Source of the DNA: Myxococcaceae bacterium
GTDB lineage: Bacteria > Myxococcota > UBA727 > JABDBI01
Length of the DNA: 64,000 bases
NCBI GenBank assembly: GCA_016000045.1
Contig: JAECQY010000002.1
Location: forward strand, 1-64,000
Direction: 5' to 3'
Every line of letters starts with the position of its first letter. Position 1 is the stretch's first letter. Below are positions 17,437 through 26,630 of the stretch, in pieces. The notes below the pieces were generated by a model. The model had not been told where the DNA came from, did no database searches, and saw only the letters and a list, made by a program, of their open reading frames with translations. Made by a program: the position numbers and the translations under genes.

Positions 17437-19193
17437 ACGCTGACCTTCGTACCCGAAGACAAAGACTTGATCAAGGGTTTTTCTCCAAGCAAACCAAGTT
17501 CCAGGTCTCGATTCAGCCATCGGTAAGTAAACCAAGCTTCGGTCACTTTCTTCACGTAATTTCGAGTTTCCTGATAGGGAATTTGCTCAATAAAGAAATC
17601 GACGGGCACTTCGTTCGGCATTTTTTTTAACCAACGTTTTACGGAATCAGCTCCTGCATTGTAGGCTGCAATGACTAAAATCGGGTGCTGCAGGTCATCA
17701 AACAAGGCCCTCAAGTGCTCCGCGGCGGTGTCAATATTAACCAAAGGGTTTAATAGTTCGATCGAAGATTTTCGAGCCGTTTGGGGCATCAATTGGCATA
17801 AGCCTACTGCCCCTGCCCAAGAAACGATTTGAGCATCAAATTGACTCTCTTCACGACTTAGACCTCGTATGAGTTCAGACGGCAAAGCATTTCGCAGAGA
17901 TGCTGATTGATAGAGTTCCGGAAAAGCATCCGGAAAAGCCAGTTCATAAAAAAACGATTTTTTGTTTGTGGGAAATCGAGGAAAAGCCAGTCCGGCTCTC
18001 CTCATCAACTGGTGCGCTTTTTCAGGCTTTTTCAAATCGAGATATTCTTTCGCTAAAACAATTCGATCCGCCTCCGACGGATTTTCTTTGACCAAACGAT
18101 CCAAAACCCAGACGGCTTCTGAATCCTGTTTCTTGCGCTTCAGGCAGCGAAAGATTTGATACGTCGGATTTTCCGTGAGAGTTTTTGACTTTGGAATCGC
18201 ACTTTTTAAAGGCTTTGAAACAGAAAGCTCCTTCAAATGCTGCGCGGCCAAATATCCGTATAGGTTTGTCGGAAAATCGTGAGCAAGATTTTGAAGCACT
18301 TGCCTGCCCTTCTCTGGCTCGCCCAGAGCCGCCTTTTCACCCTGATAGGAGTTTAAGTCCGGATAAAGCAGCAATCGCCCGAACCAATACCGAGCCTGTG
18401 GAGTACTCTGTTTTTCTAAAAGCTTGAGTCCTTCGGCTCGATCCCCCCATTGAATGGCATTAAAAGCACGTTCAAATTGCGCTTGAACGCTCATATCGCC
18501 TTGAGGAAAACGTTCGATAATTTCTGAAAGCGCTTTTTGAGCCGAAGCGGTTTGGTTCAGATCCATGAAAACGTGTGCTTTCCAAAGCATGACATCGTCT
18601 GTCAAAACATCCGTCGGATACTTGGACAAAAAATTTTCTAAAACAATCAAGCTCTCTTCACTTGAATGCATCGCGGCTAGGCGAGCTTTCAAATAGTGTG
18701 CTTTCTTAAGAGTCTCTCCTGTGCAGATCGAAAGGGCCTTTTTAAGCTGCTCCCGAGCTTCCGAATAACGACGCATTCTTCTAAAGGACAGGCTCTTCAA
18801 ATAACTGACCTCACAATTTAGATCGGCATTTTCGACAGGCTGAAGTGTTTCAAGAACTTCTGCATTCTGATTAAACTGAGACTGAATTCGAGCTCTTTGG
18901 ATTCGTTCTTCGGTCGAAAGCCCCAGAACACCTATTTGCCTCGCCGCGCGAGTTTCAGGTAATTCGACTAAAACGCGTTTGGGGTTCTGTTCTACGAGCA
19001 AAGACGCCAATTTTTCTCGCCGCTCTCGATCCTGAGAAGAGGATGAAATATTTTTTACGAGCTCTGTCTGGTTTTTCACAGGAAGATTCAAGACTTCCTG
19101 GTCCCAAAAGTGAGCAGGAATTGAACAAACCCCGAATACCAATCCAGCTCCCACTTGAAATTTATTGACTAAACGGTTTTTAATCGCATTCAT
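17415..19193 (-). CDS. slt: Soluble lytic murein transglycosylase, Slt type
   Basis: A 592-residue periplasmic enzyme that cleaves peptidoglycan to 1,6-anhydro-muropeptides. A hydrophobic signal peptide (about residues 10-28) leads into a long helical superhelix (about 60-420), then the lysozyme-like SLT domain with SREESQFD (catalytic Glu), GAVGLCQLMPQTAR, AYNAGADSVKRW and RNYVKKV. The ATG at 19191-19193 has AGGA eight bases before it; longer frames run antisense into htrA. This start codon overlaps the divergent htrA start codon within CATG. The stop codon TAG lies in the D-arm region of tRNA-Glu, so tRNA and mRNA overlap by 22 bases. Confidence 0.9.
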   Translation of the reverse strand: MNAIKNRLVNKFQVGAGLVFGVCSIPAHFWDQEVLNLPVKNQTELVKNISSSSQDRERREKLASLLVEQNPKRVLVELPETRAARQIGVLGLSTEERIQRARIQSQFNQNAEVLETLQPVENADLNCEVSYLKSLSFRRMRRYSEAREQLKKALSICTGETLKKAHYLKARLAAMHSSEESLIVLENFLSKYPTDVLTDDVMLWKAHVFMDLNQTASAQKALSEIIERFPQGDMSVQAQFERAFNAIQWGDRAEGLKLLEKQSTPQARYWFGRLLLYPDLNSYQGEKAALGEPEKGRQVLQNLAHDFPTNLYGYLAAQHLKELSVSKPLKSAIPKSKTLTENPTYQIFRCLKRKKQDSEAVWVLDRLVKENPSEADRIVLAKEYLDLKKPEKAHQLMRRAGLAFPRFPTNKKSFFYELAFPDAFPELYQSASLRNALPSELIRGLSREESQFDAQIVSWAGAVGLCQLMPQTARKSSIELLNPLVNIDTAAEHLRALFDDLQHPILVIAAYNAGADSVKRWLKKMPNEVPVDFFIEQIPYQETRNYVKKVTEAWFTYRWLNRDLELGLLGEKPLIKSLSSGTKVSVAPSSKG

Positions 19194-20625
19194 GAAAAGA
19201 ATCCTACCGATACTGACCATTACTTTACCACTGGCTTTTTTATTGGGCTTCTTTGGAGACAAGCCCGCCGTCAAACCAGCTACCAAAAACGACCTTTGGG
19301 TTGAGATGAACGCAGAACAAGCCAAGACTCAAATCCTGGCTATTCCGTCTTTAGCACCGCTTGTAAACCGGGTTAAACCAGCGGTTTTAGTCATTACTAC
19401 GGAATCCATAGCCCGATCAGAACAGCAAATTCCACCTGGGTTTGAAGACTTATTTCGATTTTTTGGTCCAGGACCTAACATGCGAATGCCGGAACAACGA
19501 AGCACAGGCTTAGGCAGCGGGTTTATCATTCATCCCTCTGGTCTTGCCCTCACCAACAATCACGTCATAGAGGCAGCGAGCAAAATTAAAATCAAAGTGG
19601 GAGGGGAACTCAAGGAATACGATGCAGAAGTCATTGGTGCAGACCCAGATACCGATGTGGCTCTGATTCAAATCAAAAGCGATCGAAAAGATTGGCCTGT
19701 GATCCCGTTGGGCAGCTCAAACAGCATGCACGTGGGTGATTTTGCGATGGCGATTGGCAACCCTCTTGGACTTGAACATTCAATTTCTTTTGGCCCAATT
19801 TCCGCACGAGGTCGCCGAGACATTCAGCCGTCCGGAAAACGCGGCTTGTTTGATTTCATGCAACTAAGCGTTCCGATCAATCCAGGAAACTCAGGAGGCG
19901 CCTTGCTTAACATGTCCGGTGAGGTGATTGGAATTAACACCGCGATCAGTGCTTCAGGTCAAGGTATCGCATTTGCGATTCCGATCGATCAAGTCAAACA
20001 CATGTTGCCTCAGCTCAAAAAAACAGGGAAAGTCTCCCGTTCGGGCATGGGAGTTCGCATTGAGAACATATCCTCCGATCTGGCCAAAGAACTCGGTTTA
20101 CCTTTTGCGCAAGGGGCCCTTGTTCGAGAAGTTCTCCCGAATGGCCCCGCTGCGAAAGCGGGCATCCAACCCGGAGATGTCATCACGGAGTTTGATGGAA
20201 AAGCGATCGAAGATGCCAGCTCTCTTTCTGTAGAAGCCGGACTCGCAGGCGTTGGAAGAAGCGCTCCGATCACTCTTTTTCGAGACGGAAAATCAATCAC
20301 GTTGAAAATTACCTTGGAAGCACTCAATCAAGAAATCCCCCTCAAAAAAGCCGATCTCAAAAGCCTCGAAGAGCTGGGACTGAGCGTAGCAAGTTACAAA
20401 GACTCCTCGGTTCAAGGAGCCAAGGTTCTGGAGATAAACCCTCGCAGCATCGCGGCCATGGTAGGTCTTGAAAAAGAGGATGTGATTATCAAAGTCAACA
20501 ACCAAGCCATCAAAAACGCCGAAGCACTCGCAAATATTGTTAAAAAAGCGCCTGAACGCGCTATTTTGCGAATGTTTGTCCGCCGAGGACAAAGCACATT
20601 GTTTGTGGTACTTCAGAAACCATGA
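19192..20625 (+). CDS. degP: Periplasmic serine protease DegP/HtrA
   Basis: Envelope quality-control protease/chaperone. A membrane anchor or signal (MKRILPILTITLPLAFLLGFF) is followed by the trypsin-like domain with His in LTNNHVIEAAS, Asp in DTDVALIQI and Ser in NPGNSGGALLN, then two PDZ domains (about residues 265-360 and 375-475), the DegP/DegQ arrangement. The ATG at 19192-19194 shares two bases with the divergent slt start; a TTG nine codons earlier is possible and neither has a clear ribosome-binding site. The 3' end overlaps sixA by four bases. Confidence 0.92.
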   Translation: MKRILPILTITLPLAFLLGFFGDKPAVKPATKNDLWVEMNAEQAKTQILAIPSLAPLVNRVKPAVLVITTESIARSEQQIPPGFEDLFRFFGPGPNMRMPEQRSTGLGSGFIIHPSGLALTNNHVIEAASKIKIKVGGELKEYDAEVIGADPDTDVALIQIKSDRKDWPVIPLGSSNSMHVGDFAMAIGNPLGLEHSISFGPISARGRRDIQPSGKRGLFDFMQLSVPINPGNSGGALLNMSGEVIGINTAISASGQGIAFAIPIDQVKHMLPQLKKTGKVSRSGMGVRIENISSDLAKELGLPFAQGALVREVLPNGPAAKAGIQPGDVITEFDGKAIEDASSLSVEAGLAGVGRSAPITLFRDGKSITLKITLEALNQEIPLKKADLKSLEELGLSVASYKDSSVQGAKVLEINPRSIAAMVGLEKEDVIIKVNNQAIKNAEALANIVKKAPERAILRMFVRRGQSTLFVVLQKP

Positions 20626-21107
20626 CCCTGCACCTGATCCTCATGCGCCATGCTAAGAGCGCTCTTGCTTCGGAGCATTTCACCGATCATGAGCGCCCTC
20701 TGGCGCCTGAGGGCCGAGAAGCGATTCAAGCGATCGCTTCTCATCTCAGCCAGCTCGGAAAAATTCCGGATTATATCTATTCCAGCGATTCTCTGCGCAC
20801 ACGGCAAACCACCGAAATTTTGGTACCCGCTCTCGGTTTTGCTCCAAAAATCGTTTACACTTCAAGCCTGTATCAAGCTTCTGCAGGGGAAGTGATCGAT
20901 TTTCTTCGACTCGAAGCCAAATCCAATTGCGTGCAATTGGTTGGCCATAATCCAGCGATGGAATCGCTTTTGGAGCTTCTTTCGCATCAATATCGACCGA
21001 TGGATCCTGGTAGCGTAGCGATTCTTCAACATGATACGAATGATTGGGAACAAGCTTTAAGGAAAGCAGGAACATGGACTCTAGCCGGCTTTATATCCGC
21101 GACTTAA
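20622..21107 (+). CDS. sixA: SixA-like phosphohistidine phosphatase
   Basis: A 161-residue histidine-phosphatase-superfamily protein of SixA type, which removes phosphate from phosphohistidine (ArcB HPt domain, PTS NPr in E. coli). It starts LHLILMRHAKSA with the RHA catalytic motif, then RPLAPEGREAI, SSDSLRTRQTTE and the second His in LVGHNPAMESLL. Start ATG overlaps the htrA stop (ATGA). Its end overlaps folB by 34 bases; the three genes form one operon. Confidence 0.88.
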   Translation: MTLHLILMRHAKSALASEHFTDHERPLAPEGREAIQAIASHLSQLGKIPDYIYSSDSLRTRQTTEILVPALGFAPKIVYTSSLYQASAGEVIDFLRLEAKSNCVQLVGHNPAMESLLELLSHQYRPMDPGSVAILQHDTNDWEQALRKAGTWTLAGFISAT

Positions 21108-21439
21108 AAATTGCGTGCATCATTGGTTGCAACCCAGATGAACGCATACGAACTCAGACGCTTGTTTTGAATCTCGTTTTAGAACTTGGTTCGATGAAGG
21201 CTCGGCAAACCGATTCTTTAGAAGATACCATCGATTACTCGGTACTGAGCGAAATACTAACTCACCAAGCAAAGCAGAGCTCTTATTTCACTCTTGAGTG
21301 TTTAGCGCAAAATCTCTTACAGACTTGCCAAAATTTCGATTCGAACATTCGAAGCATTGAAATGGATCTCGAAAAACCCCAATGTCTGCCGAATGCTCGC
21401 TCGGCAGGAGTTCGAATCCATTTCACTAAACGACCATAA
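21074..21439 (+). CDS. folB: Dihydroneopterin aldolase FolB
   Basis: Folate biosynthesis: dihydroneopterin to 6-hydroxymethyl-dihydropterin plus glycolaldehyde. The 121-residue product matches the family: DLKIACIIGCNPDERIRTQTLVLNLVLEL, DTIDYSVLSE, FTLECLAQNLL, and LEKPQCLPNARSAGVRI. I chose the ATG at 21074, with AGGAA just upstream and a length normal for FolB; a longer frame runs further into sixA. The 3' end overlaps the convergent frr by 14 bases. Confidence 0.9.
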   Translation: MDSSRLYIRDLKIACIIGCNPDERIRTQTLVLNLVLELGSMKARQTDSLEDTIDYSVLSEILTHQAKQSSYFTLECLAQNLLQTCQNFDSNIRSIEMDLEKPQCLPNARSAGVRIHFTKRP

Positions 21440-21983
21440 TCTCAGCTTCTTTATGGCTTAAAATTTTATCGATCTCGGCGATAGATTGATCGGTAATCTC
21501 TTGGGTCGTCTTCAAGCCTTTTTTCTCATCATCTTCAGATAAGTCTCCTCTTTTGACGGCATCTTTAAAAAGATCATTGGCATCGCGACGCGCATTTCGA
21601 ACCCCAATTTTAGCGTCTTCGGCTCTTTGGCGAGCTTGTTTCACAAACTCCTTCCTTCTTTCTTCCGTCAAAGTAGGAATTGGAACCCTCACCTGCTCAC
21701 TATCGGTGACTGGAACAAGACCTAAATTGGCTTCTTGAATCGCTTTCTCGATTGGCTTTAACATTCCCTTGTCCCAAGGTCTTACGACAAGCGTACGGGA
21801 GTCCGATGCACTGATTGAAGCCACTTGAGCAATCGGGCTCAAAGATCCATAATAGTCTATCCGAACACCCTCCAGCAAACTGACGTTGGCTCTACCGGTT
21901 CGAATAGTTGCCAACTGGCGCTTCAGTACTTCAATGGTTTTATCCATTTGATCTTTTGCTTCTAAGCAAATATCATCCAACAT
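21426..21983 (-). CDS. frr: Ribosome recycling factor
   Basis: RRF splits post-termination ribosomes with EF-G. The 185-residue product is full length: TIEVLKRQLATIRTGRANVSLLEGVRIDYYGS, PWDKGMLKPIEKAIQEANLGL, TEERRKEFVKQARQRAEDAKIGVRNARRDAND. AGGAG lies eight bases before the ATG. It follows pyrH with an 18-base gap, the usual pyrH-frr order. tsf and rpsB, which often precede pyrH, are absent here. Confidence 0.96.
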   Translation of the reverse strand: MLDDICLEAKDQMDKTIEVLKRQLATIRTGRANVSLLEGVRIDYYGSLSPIAQVASISASDSRTLVVRPWDKGMLKPIEKAIQEANLGLVPVTDSEQVRVPIPTLTEERRKEFVKQARQRAEDAKIGVRNARRDANDLFKDAVKRGDLSEDDEKKGLKTTQEITDQSIAEIDKILSHKEAEIMVV

Positions 21984-22001
21984 TTCTATTGCTCCTAAAA
22001 A

Positions 22002-22706
22002 TTAGTTTCTTACCACTGTCCCTATTGTTTCGCCACTTAAAATCCGTTTAATATTTCCAGATTCAGTCATATTAAACACATAGATTGGCATAGCATTATC
22101 CATGCACAGCGAAATGGCGGTCGAGTCCATCACTTTAAGCCCCTTCGTCAGGGTTTCTTTGAAAGAGAGCTCTTGGTACTTTTTGGCTTTTGGATTTTTA
22201 AACGGATCATCATCGTAAACACCATCTACTTTGGTTGCCTTAAAAATAGCATCTGCATGAATTTCCATCGCACGCAATCCAGCCGCCGTATCGGTTGTAA
22301 AATACGGATTCCCCGTACCTCCGGCAAAAATAACGACTCGTTTCTTTTCGAGATGCCGGATGGCTTTTCGACGAATATAAGGTTCACAGAGCTCTGCCAT
22401 CACAATGGCCGACTGAACGCGGGTGCTCACATCGATATTTTCAAGCGCATCTTGAAGCGCTAATGAATTCAAGATCGTGGCCAGCATACCCATGTAATCC
22501 GCGGTCGATCGGTCCATTCCCTGCGTGCTTGCCGCAAGTCCTCGGAAGATATTTCCTCCTCCAATCACCAATGCCACTTCAATGCCCATCTCCGTAACGT
22601 CTTTGATTTCTTGAGCGACTCCTTGGATGATTTTAGCGTCTATTCCAGAGCCCAACGATCCCTGCAACGCCTCTCCTGAAAGTTTAAGCAATATTCGTTT
22701 GAACAT
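22002..22706 (-). CDS. pyrH: UMP kinase PyrH
   Basis: Converts UMP to UDP; hexameric, regulated by UTP and GTP in relatives. The 234-residue product shows [65 protein letters not shown] and the terminal [16 protein letters not shown] lies five bases before the ATG (22704-22706). Divergent from the LarC-like gene; an ATG on the other strand overlaps this start inside CATG, although I place the true start of that gene 57 bases further on. Confidence 0.96.
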   Translation of the reverse strand: MFKRILLKLSGEALQGSLGSGIDAKIIQGVAQEIKDVTEMGIEVALVIGGGNIFRGLAASTQGMDRSTADYMGMLATILNSLALQDALENIDVSTRVQSAIVMAELCEPYIRRKAIRHLEKKRVVIFAGGTGNPYFTTDTAAGLRAMEIHADAIFKATKVDGVYDDDPFKNPKAKKYQELSFKETLTKGLKVMDSTAISLCMDNAMPIYVFNMTESGNIKRILSGETIGTVVRN

Positions 22707-22761
22707 GAGACCTTATAGGGCCAGGTTGTGCGGAAATCAACTCAGTGCTAGAGCAAGGTCC

Positions 22762-23706
22762 GTGCTCCATTTTGAAATCCGCCGAGGCTCCTCGCTAAAG
22801 TCGTTGTCCAGCGCTCTCCATAATCTCAATCAGGACTTTCGTCCAGAATTTAGCCAAACTGTGGTTTCAGATGCTTTGGCTCTGAAAGCTCAAAAGCTTT
22901 TACAAGATGTTTCTTACCTCCTCTCGGACCAAGAACGAGAAGAAATCAATCGGTTTTTTAGGCTGTTGTGTGCATCTGGAGCCAAAGTCCTGTCTTGTTG
23001 CAGAATACCCATTGCAGGAGCAAGCCCCGAACTTTTAGCACTCTCGGTTGGGATTCCTGTTTATGAGCACCCCGAAGAAGAGGCCAGTTGCGATATTTTA
23101 GCCTTCGCGGTTCTAAAAACCTGCGTTGGGTATTTTGGACCCCGTGGCTCCAGCACCTTGAAGCGCTTTGCGCTTAGCGATGATAAGCGGGTTCAAGTGC
23201 TGCTTTGCGAGAATTCGGACATTTCCTCTCGCGCAAGCGATGATGGGCAGCCTCGGGTGGAGCCCCTCATCCAAATCGAAGCGCTTATTTCAGAACATTC
23301 CACGCTGCAGCCTCTTCTGGAGCGTTTGTCCCAAATTGGCATCAAACAATACTGGACTGCAACTGTTCACGAAAAGGCGAATTTTCCTCAAAGCCTTCTT
23401 TGCATGGTCGCCAAGGCCTCCGATAAGTTTACGATTCTCGAGGCTATTTTTATCGTCGGAAATACCTCCGAAGCCAGAGTCCACCTCATTGAGCAACACC
23501 AGCTTCAAAAACGAGTCTCCAGTGTCACGCTAGGGTCTCAGCAAAAACTGAAAATTTGCCGTATCACCGAAACTCTTTTTGGCGATCGAATTATACGAGT
23601 CGATCCTTTTCCAGAAGACCTTCGAAGCATCTGCCAAAGCACTCAACAAGCTCAAGAAATCGTTCGAGCAGATATTTTGGATGCCTGGCGAGAATCCAGA
23701 GCCTAG
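22762..23706 (+). CDS. Divergent LarC-like protein (DUF111)
   Basis: A 314-residue protein whose overall pattern follows LarC, the CTP-dependent nickel-insertion enzyme for the lactate-racemase pincer cofactor. The N-terminus LHFEIRRGSSLKSLSSAL aligns to the family's FDCxSGISGDMxLAAL but lacks its acidic residues; ELLALSVGIPVYEHP and LKTCVGYFGPRG, and a C-terminal half of the 'two-domain DUF111' type, are recognisable. No larA, larB or larE is present. I chose the GTG at 22762 by this alignment (AAGG just before it); an in-frame ATG at 22705 would add 19 residues. Active-site losses make nickel chemistry doubtful. Confidence 0.5.
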   Translation: MLHFEIRRGSSLKSLSSALHNLNQDFRPEFSQTVVSDALALKAQKLLQDVSYLLSDQEREEINRFFRLLCASGAKVLSCCRIPIAGASPELLALSVGIPVYEHPEEEASCDILAFAVLKTCVGYFGPRGSSTLKRFALSDDKRVQVLLCENSDISSRASDDGQPRVEPLIQIEALISEHSTLQPLLERLSQIGIKQYWTATVHEKANFPQSLLCMVAKASDKFTILEAIFIVGNTSEARVHLIEQHQLQKRVSSVTLGSQQKLKICRITETLFGDRIIRVDPFPEDLRSICQSTQQAQEIVRADILDAWRESRA

Positions 23707-24951
23707 TTATTGATTCTTCGATTCGCTCGCCTGGATAACCTGAGCACAGACCAAATCCCCGCTGACGTTTAAAACGGTTCTACACATATCCAAAATCCGA
23801 TCAACGCCCAAAATCAACCCAATGCCTTCCGCTGGAACTCCAACGGTTTGCAAAACAATCATCATCATCGGAATCGAACCGCCGGGAACTCCAGCCGTTC
23901 CCATGCCTGCAACCACGGACATAAACAAGACGACCAGTTGCTCATCTAAACCCAAATGGATGCCGTACAATTGAGCCAGAAATAGAACCGTTACCCCCTC
24001 AAACAAAGCCGTTCCATTTTGATTGGCAGCCGATCCAATGGTCAAGACAAAGGAGCTAATATTTCGATTCAGTTTCAGATTATTTTCAGCCACACGAATC
24101 GAAGTAGGCAACGTGGCGTTGGAAGAAGCTGTAGACAATGCCGTTAGCATGACTTCTTTAATTTGAGAGAAAAATTGCCAAGGTGACTTACGCGCAAGCA
24201 ATTTCAGAATCAACCCGAAAACAATAAACTGCTGAAATGCAAGGGCTGCGATGACCACGGCGGTGTATTTCCCAAGGTTCGCAATCAGGCCAAGACCAAA
24301 TTGAGCCGTCATCGTAAACATCAGTGCCGCAACACCCAAGGGAGCCAATGACATCGCAAAATCAACTATTTTCATGGAGACCGCGCGGACCGTTTCTAAG
24401 CAAGCAACCAAAGGGTCTCGTTTATTGTCCCCACGAACCAGTAACAGGGCTGCCCCAAAAATAAGCGTAAAAATCATCAAAGAGAGCATATCGCCCTCTA
24501 AGGCATTGGCCGCAGACGCGATTGGATTCTTCGGAATCAGAGAAACTAAGGCAGCGGTAAAAGTAGCGGGTTGCGAACTTCGAACCGGCTCGGATAGCGC
24601 GCCCAAATGCTTCGTCATTTCGGGGTCAAGCCCTTCACCCGGTTTAAAGATAGAGACAAAAGCAAGGCCCACTAAAACGGACGAAAAAGAGGCAAGTACA
24701 GTATAAATCAGTGTTTTTACACCGACGCGACCAAGCTGCTTAAAATCCTGAAGTTCAAAGATGCCCAAGATCAACGAAGAAAAAACCAACGGCACCACAA
24801 TCATAAAGATAAGCCGCATGAATAGCTGCCCGAGCGGTTGTGAAATGTAGGCAATCGCAGCATTGAGCCAAGGACCTGGATATTGATGGCAAATCAATCC
24901 AAGAAAAATGCCTGAACACAGGCCCAAGATAATTTTGAGAGGTCGACTCAT
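23707..24951 (-). CDS. Dicarboxylate/amino acid:cation symporter (DAACS family)
   Basis: A 414-residue inner-membrane symporter of the GltP/DctA family, importing glutamate, aspartate or C4-dicarboxylates with Na+ or H+. Eight membrane helices and two re-entrant loops are expected; visible signatures are LFMRLIFMIVVPLVFSSLI, the Ser-rich STASSNATLPTSIRVAENN hairpin, GSAANQNGTALFEG, and GTAGVPGGSIPMMMIVLQ with the LILGVDRILDMCRTVLNVSGD substrate site. Arg in DRILDMCRT suggests acidic substrates. Stands apart, with 77 bases before the uvrC stop. Confidence 0.9.
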   Translation of the reverse strand: MSRPLKIILGLCSGIFLGLICHQYPGPWLNAAIAYISQPLGQLFMRLIFMIVVPLVFSSLILGIFELQDFKQLGRVGVKTLIYTVLASFSSVLVGLAFVSIFKPGEGLDPEMTKHLGALSEPVRSSQPATFTAALVSLIPKNPIASAANALEGDMLSLMIFTLIFGAALLLVRGDNKRDPLVACLETVRAVSMKIVDFAMSLAPLGVAALMFTMTAQFGLGLIANLGKYTAVVIAALAFQQFIVFGLILKLLARKSPWQFFSQIKEVMLTALSTASSNATLPTSIRVAENNLKLNRNISSFVLTIGSAANQNGTALFEGVTVLFLAQLYGIHLGLDEQLVVLFMSVVAGMGTAGVPGGSIPMMMIVLQTVGVPAEGIGLILGVDRILDMCRTVLNVSGDLVCAQVIQASESKNQ

Positions 24952-25028
24952 GAGGGTCCGAACTTGCCTGGATTGCCTGTTTTTATCAAGAGGTTCCTCA
25001 AGGAGTCCAATTTTGACGGATCGATGCT

Positions 25029-26630
25029 TTAACTGTTTAAAATCCGCTTTGCCCGGCGTTTTCGATGACTGGTAATCGCAAAGCGATGCGCTTCATCTCG
25101 GATCCGCTCCAACAAATAGCGCTCGGGCGTGTGGTGTTTTAAGAAAATCGGTTCTTTGACATTCGGCAAAAATACCCGTTCAGGATCCTTCGCGATCGAA
25201 GCGACAGGGATGTTTAAAGCCAGATCTTTCAATAAAGCAACCGCCACGCTTAATTGCCCTTTTCCACCGTCTACCAAGAGCAAATCTGGGAAATCGCCTT
25301 TTTTGAGACGCCGGCTCAGAACTTCTCGCATACTGGCGAAATCATCGGTTCCTTCAACCGTCTTAATGTTGTATTTTCGATACCGCGATTTTTCTGGCAC
25401 TCCATCCACGAAACAGATTTGAGAAGCCACCGAATCCGTCCCCTGAAAAAGAGAAATATCAAAGCACTCAATCACCCGTGGAAGCTCTTGGAGTCGAATC
25501 ATTTTCTGCAAGGCCATCAACGCTTTATGGTTCGTATCCTCCTGTTTCAGCCTTTCCGAAAGACCGTGTTTGGCATTCTCGTAAGCAATCTGCAAAAGAT
25601 CTTTTTGTTTGCCCCGCTTGGGTTGTTTGATGAGAAATCCAAAGGGTTCCAATTCTTCGATATCCAGATCAATCGGTAAAATCAGTTCATTCGGCTTATC
25701 ATCCGCCTGTATGTTATCGTAAAACTGGGTGATAAAGTCGGTCAAAACCTGTTCATCCGGAAACTCTTGATCCGAAAATGCATAATGCTCTGCCCCTAAA
25801 ATTCGGCCTGCTCGAATGGGCATCCGAACCACTTCCAACAGATCTCCTTCGCGCGCAAAGGCAATCACATCTTCCGAATTTGTCTTAGCGAGACGATAAG
25901 CGGCTTGCTTTTCTGTGGACTCTTGAATGGCTTTAATGTGATCCCTAATCTGCGCAGCACGTTCAAAGTTTTCTTGCCCAGCAGCCTCAAGCATTCGAAG
26001 TTTCAGGCGTTCTTCAATTTCTCGGGTTTGCCCTTTTAGAAAAAGAACCACGTTTTCAATTTCAGATTCGTATTCCGGTACTTCCAAGACACAAGGTGCC
26101 AAACATCTTCCCATCTGATGTTGAATGCAAGGACGTGTTCGATTTCCAAGGACCCGATCCGAACAAGTGCGAAGTTGAAACTGCTTGTTCATTTGCAAGA
26201 TCATTTCACGTAATTTGCTCGCAGAAGGATACGGCCCAAAATACCGCGCTTTATCGGCCCTGGCTTTTCGAATGATTTCAAGCCTCGGATATTGTTCGGC
26301 CAAAGTCCCCTTGGGCTTAGAACGAGCAAGTCGCAACGAAAGGAACCGTTTGTCATCTTTTAACAACACATTGTGGCGAGGCTTATGCTTGGCAATCAAA
26401 GTCTGTTCAAGCAAAAGCGCTTCGGTATTGTTTCGAACCAAAATAACTTCGATGGAATCTAAAATCCGATCCAGCCACGAGACAAATCGACGCGTATCCT
26501 GCCCAGAGAAGTAGCTTTTAATTCGTTTACGAAGGTTAATCGCTTTTCCAACGTAGAATATTTTCCCCTTTGCATCTTTCATCAAATAGACGCCCGGTGC
26601 TTGGGGATATGAATTAAAGTCAATGTTCAT
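25029..26630 (-). CDS. uvrC: Excinuclease UvrC lacking the C-terminal HhH domain
   Basis: UvrC makes both incisions in nucleotide-excision repair with UvrAB. Present: GIY-YIG nuclease (YPQAPGVYLMKDAKG, FYVGKAINLRKRI, about residues 8-90), the Cys cluster (CSDRVLGNRTRPC, MGRCLAPC), the UVR motif (about 200-235) and the RNase H-like nuclease domain (RVIECFDISLFQGT, LLVDGGKGQLS, RDEAHRFAITSHR). The chain ends at ..RRAKRILNS, exactly where the tandem helix-hairpin-helix domain normally begins; 533 residues against about 600. The 5' end overlaps dppC by 11 bases. Confidence 0.93.
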   Translation of the reverse strand: MNIDFNSYPQAPGVYLMKDAKGKIFYVGKAINLRKRIKSYFSGQDTRRFVSWLDRILDSIEVILVRNNTEALLLEQTLIAKHKPRHNVLLKDDKRFLSLRLARSKPKGTLAEQYPRLEIIRKARADKARYFGPYPSASKLREMILQMNKQFQLRTCSDRVLGNRTRPCIQHQMGRCLAPCVLEVPEYESEIENVVLFLKGQTREIEERLKLRMLEAAGQENFERAAQIRDHIKAIQESTEKQAAYRLAKTNSEDVIAFAREGDLLEVVRMPIRAGRILGAEHYAFSDQEFPDEQVLTDFITQFYDNIQADDKPNELILPIDLDIEELEPFGFLIKQPKRGKQKDLLQIAYENAKHGLSERLKQEDTNHKALMALQKMIRLQELPRVIECFDISLFQGTDSVASQICFVDGVPEKSRYRKYNIKTVEGTDDFASMREVLSRRLKKGDFPDLLLVDGGKGQLSVAVALLKDLALNIPVASIAKDPERVFLPNVKEPIFLKHHTPERYLLERIRDEAHRFAITSHRKRRAKRILNS

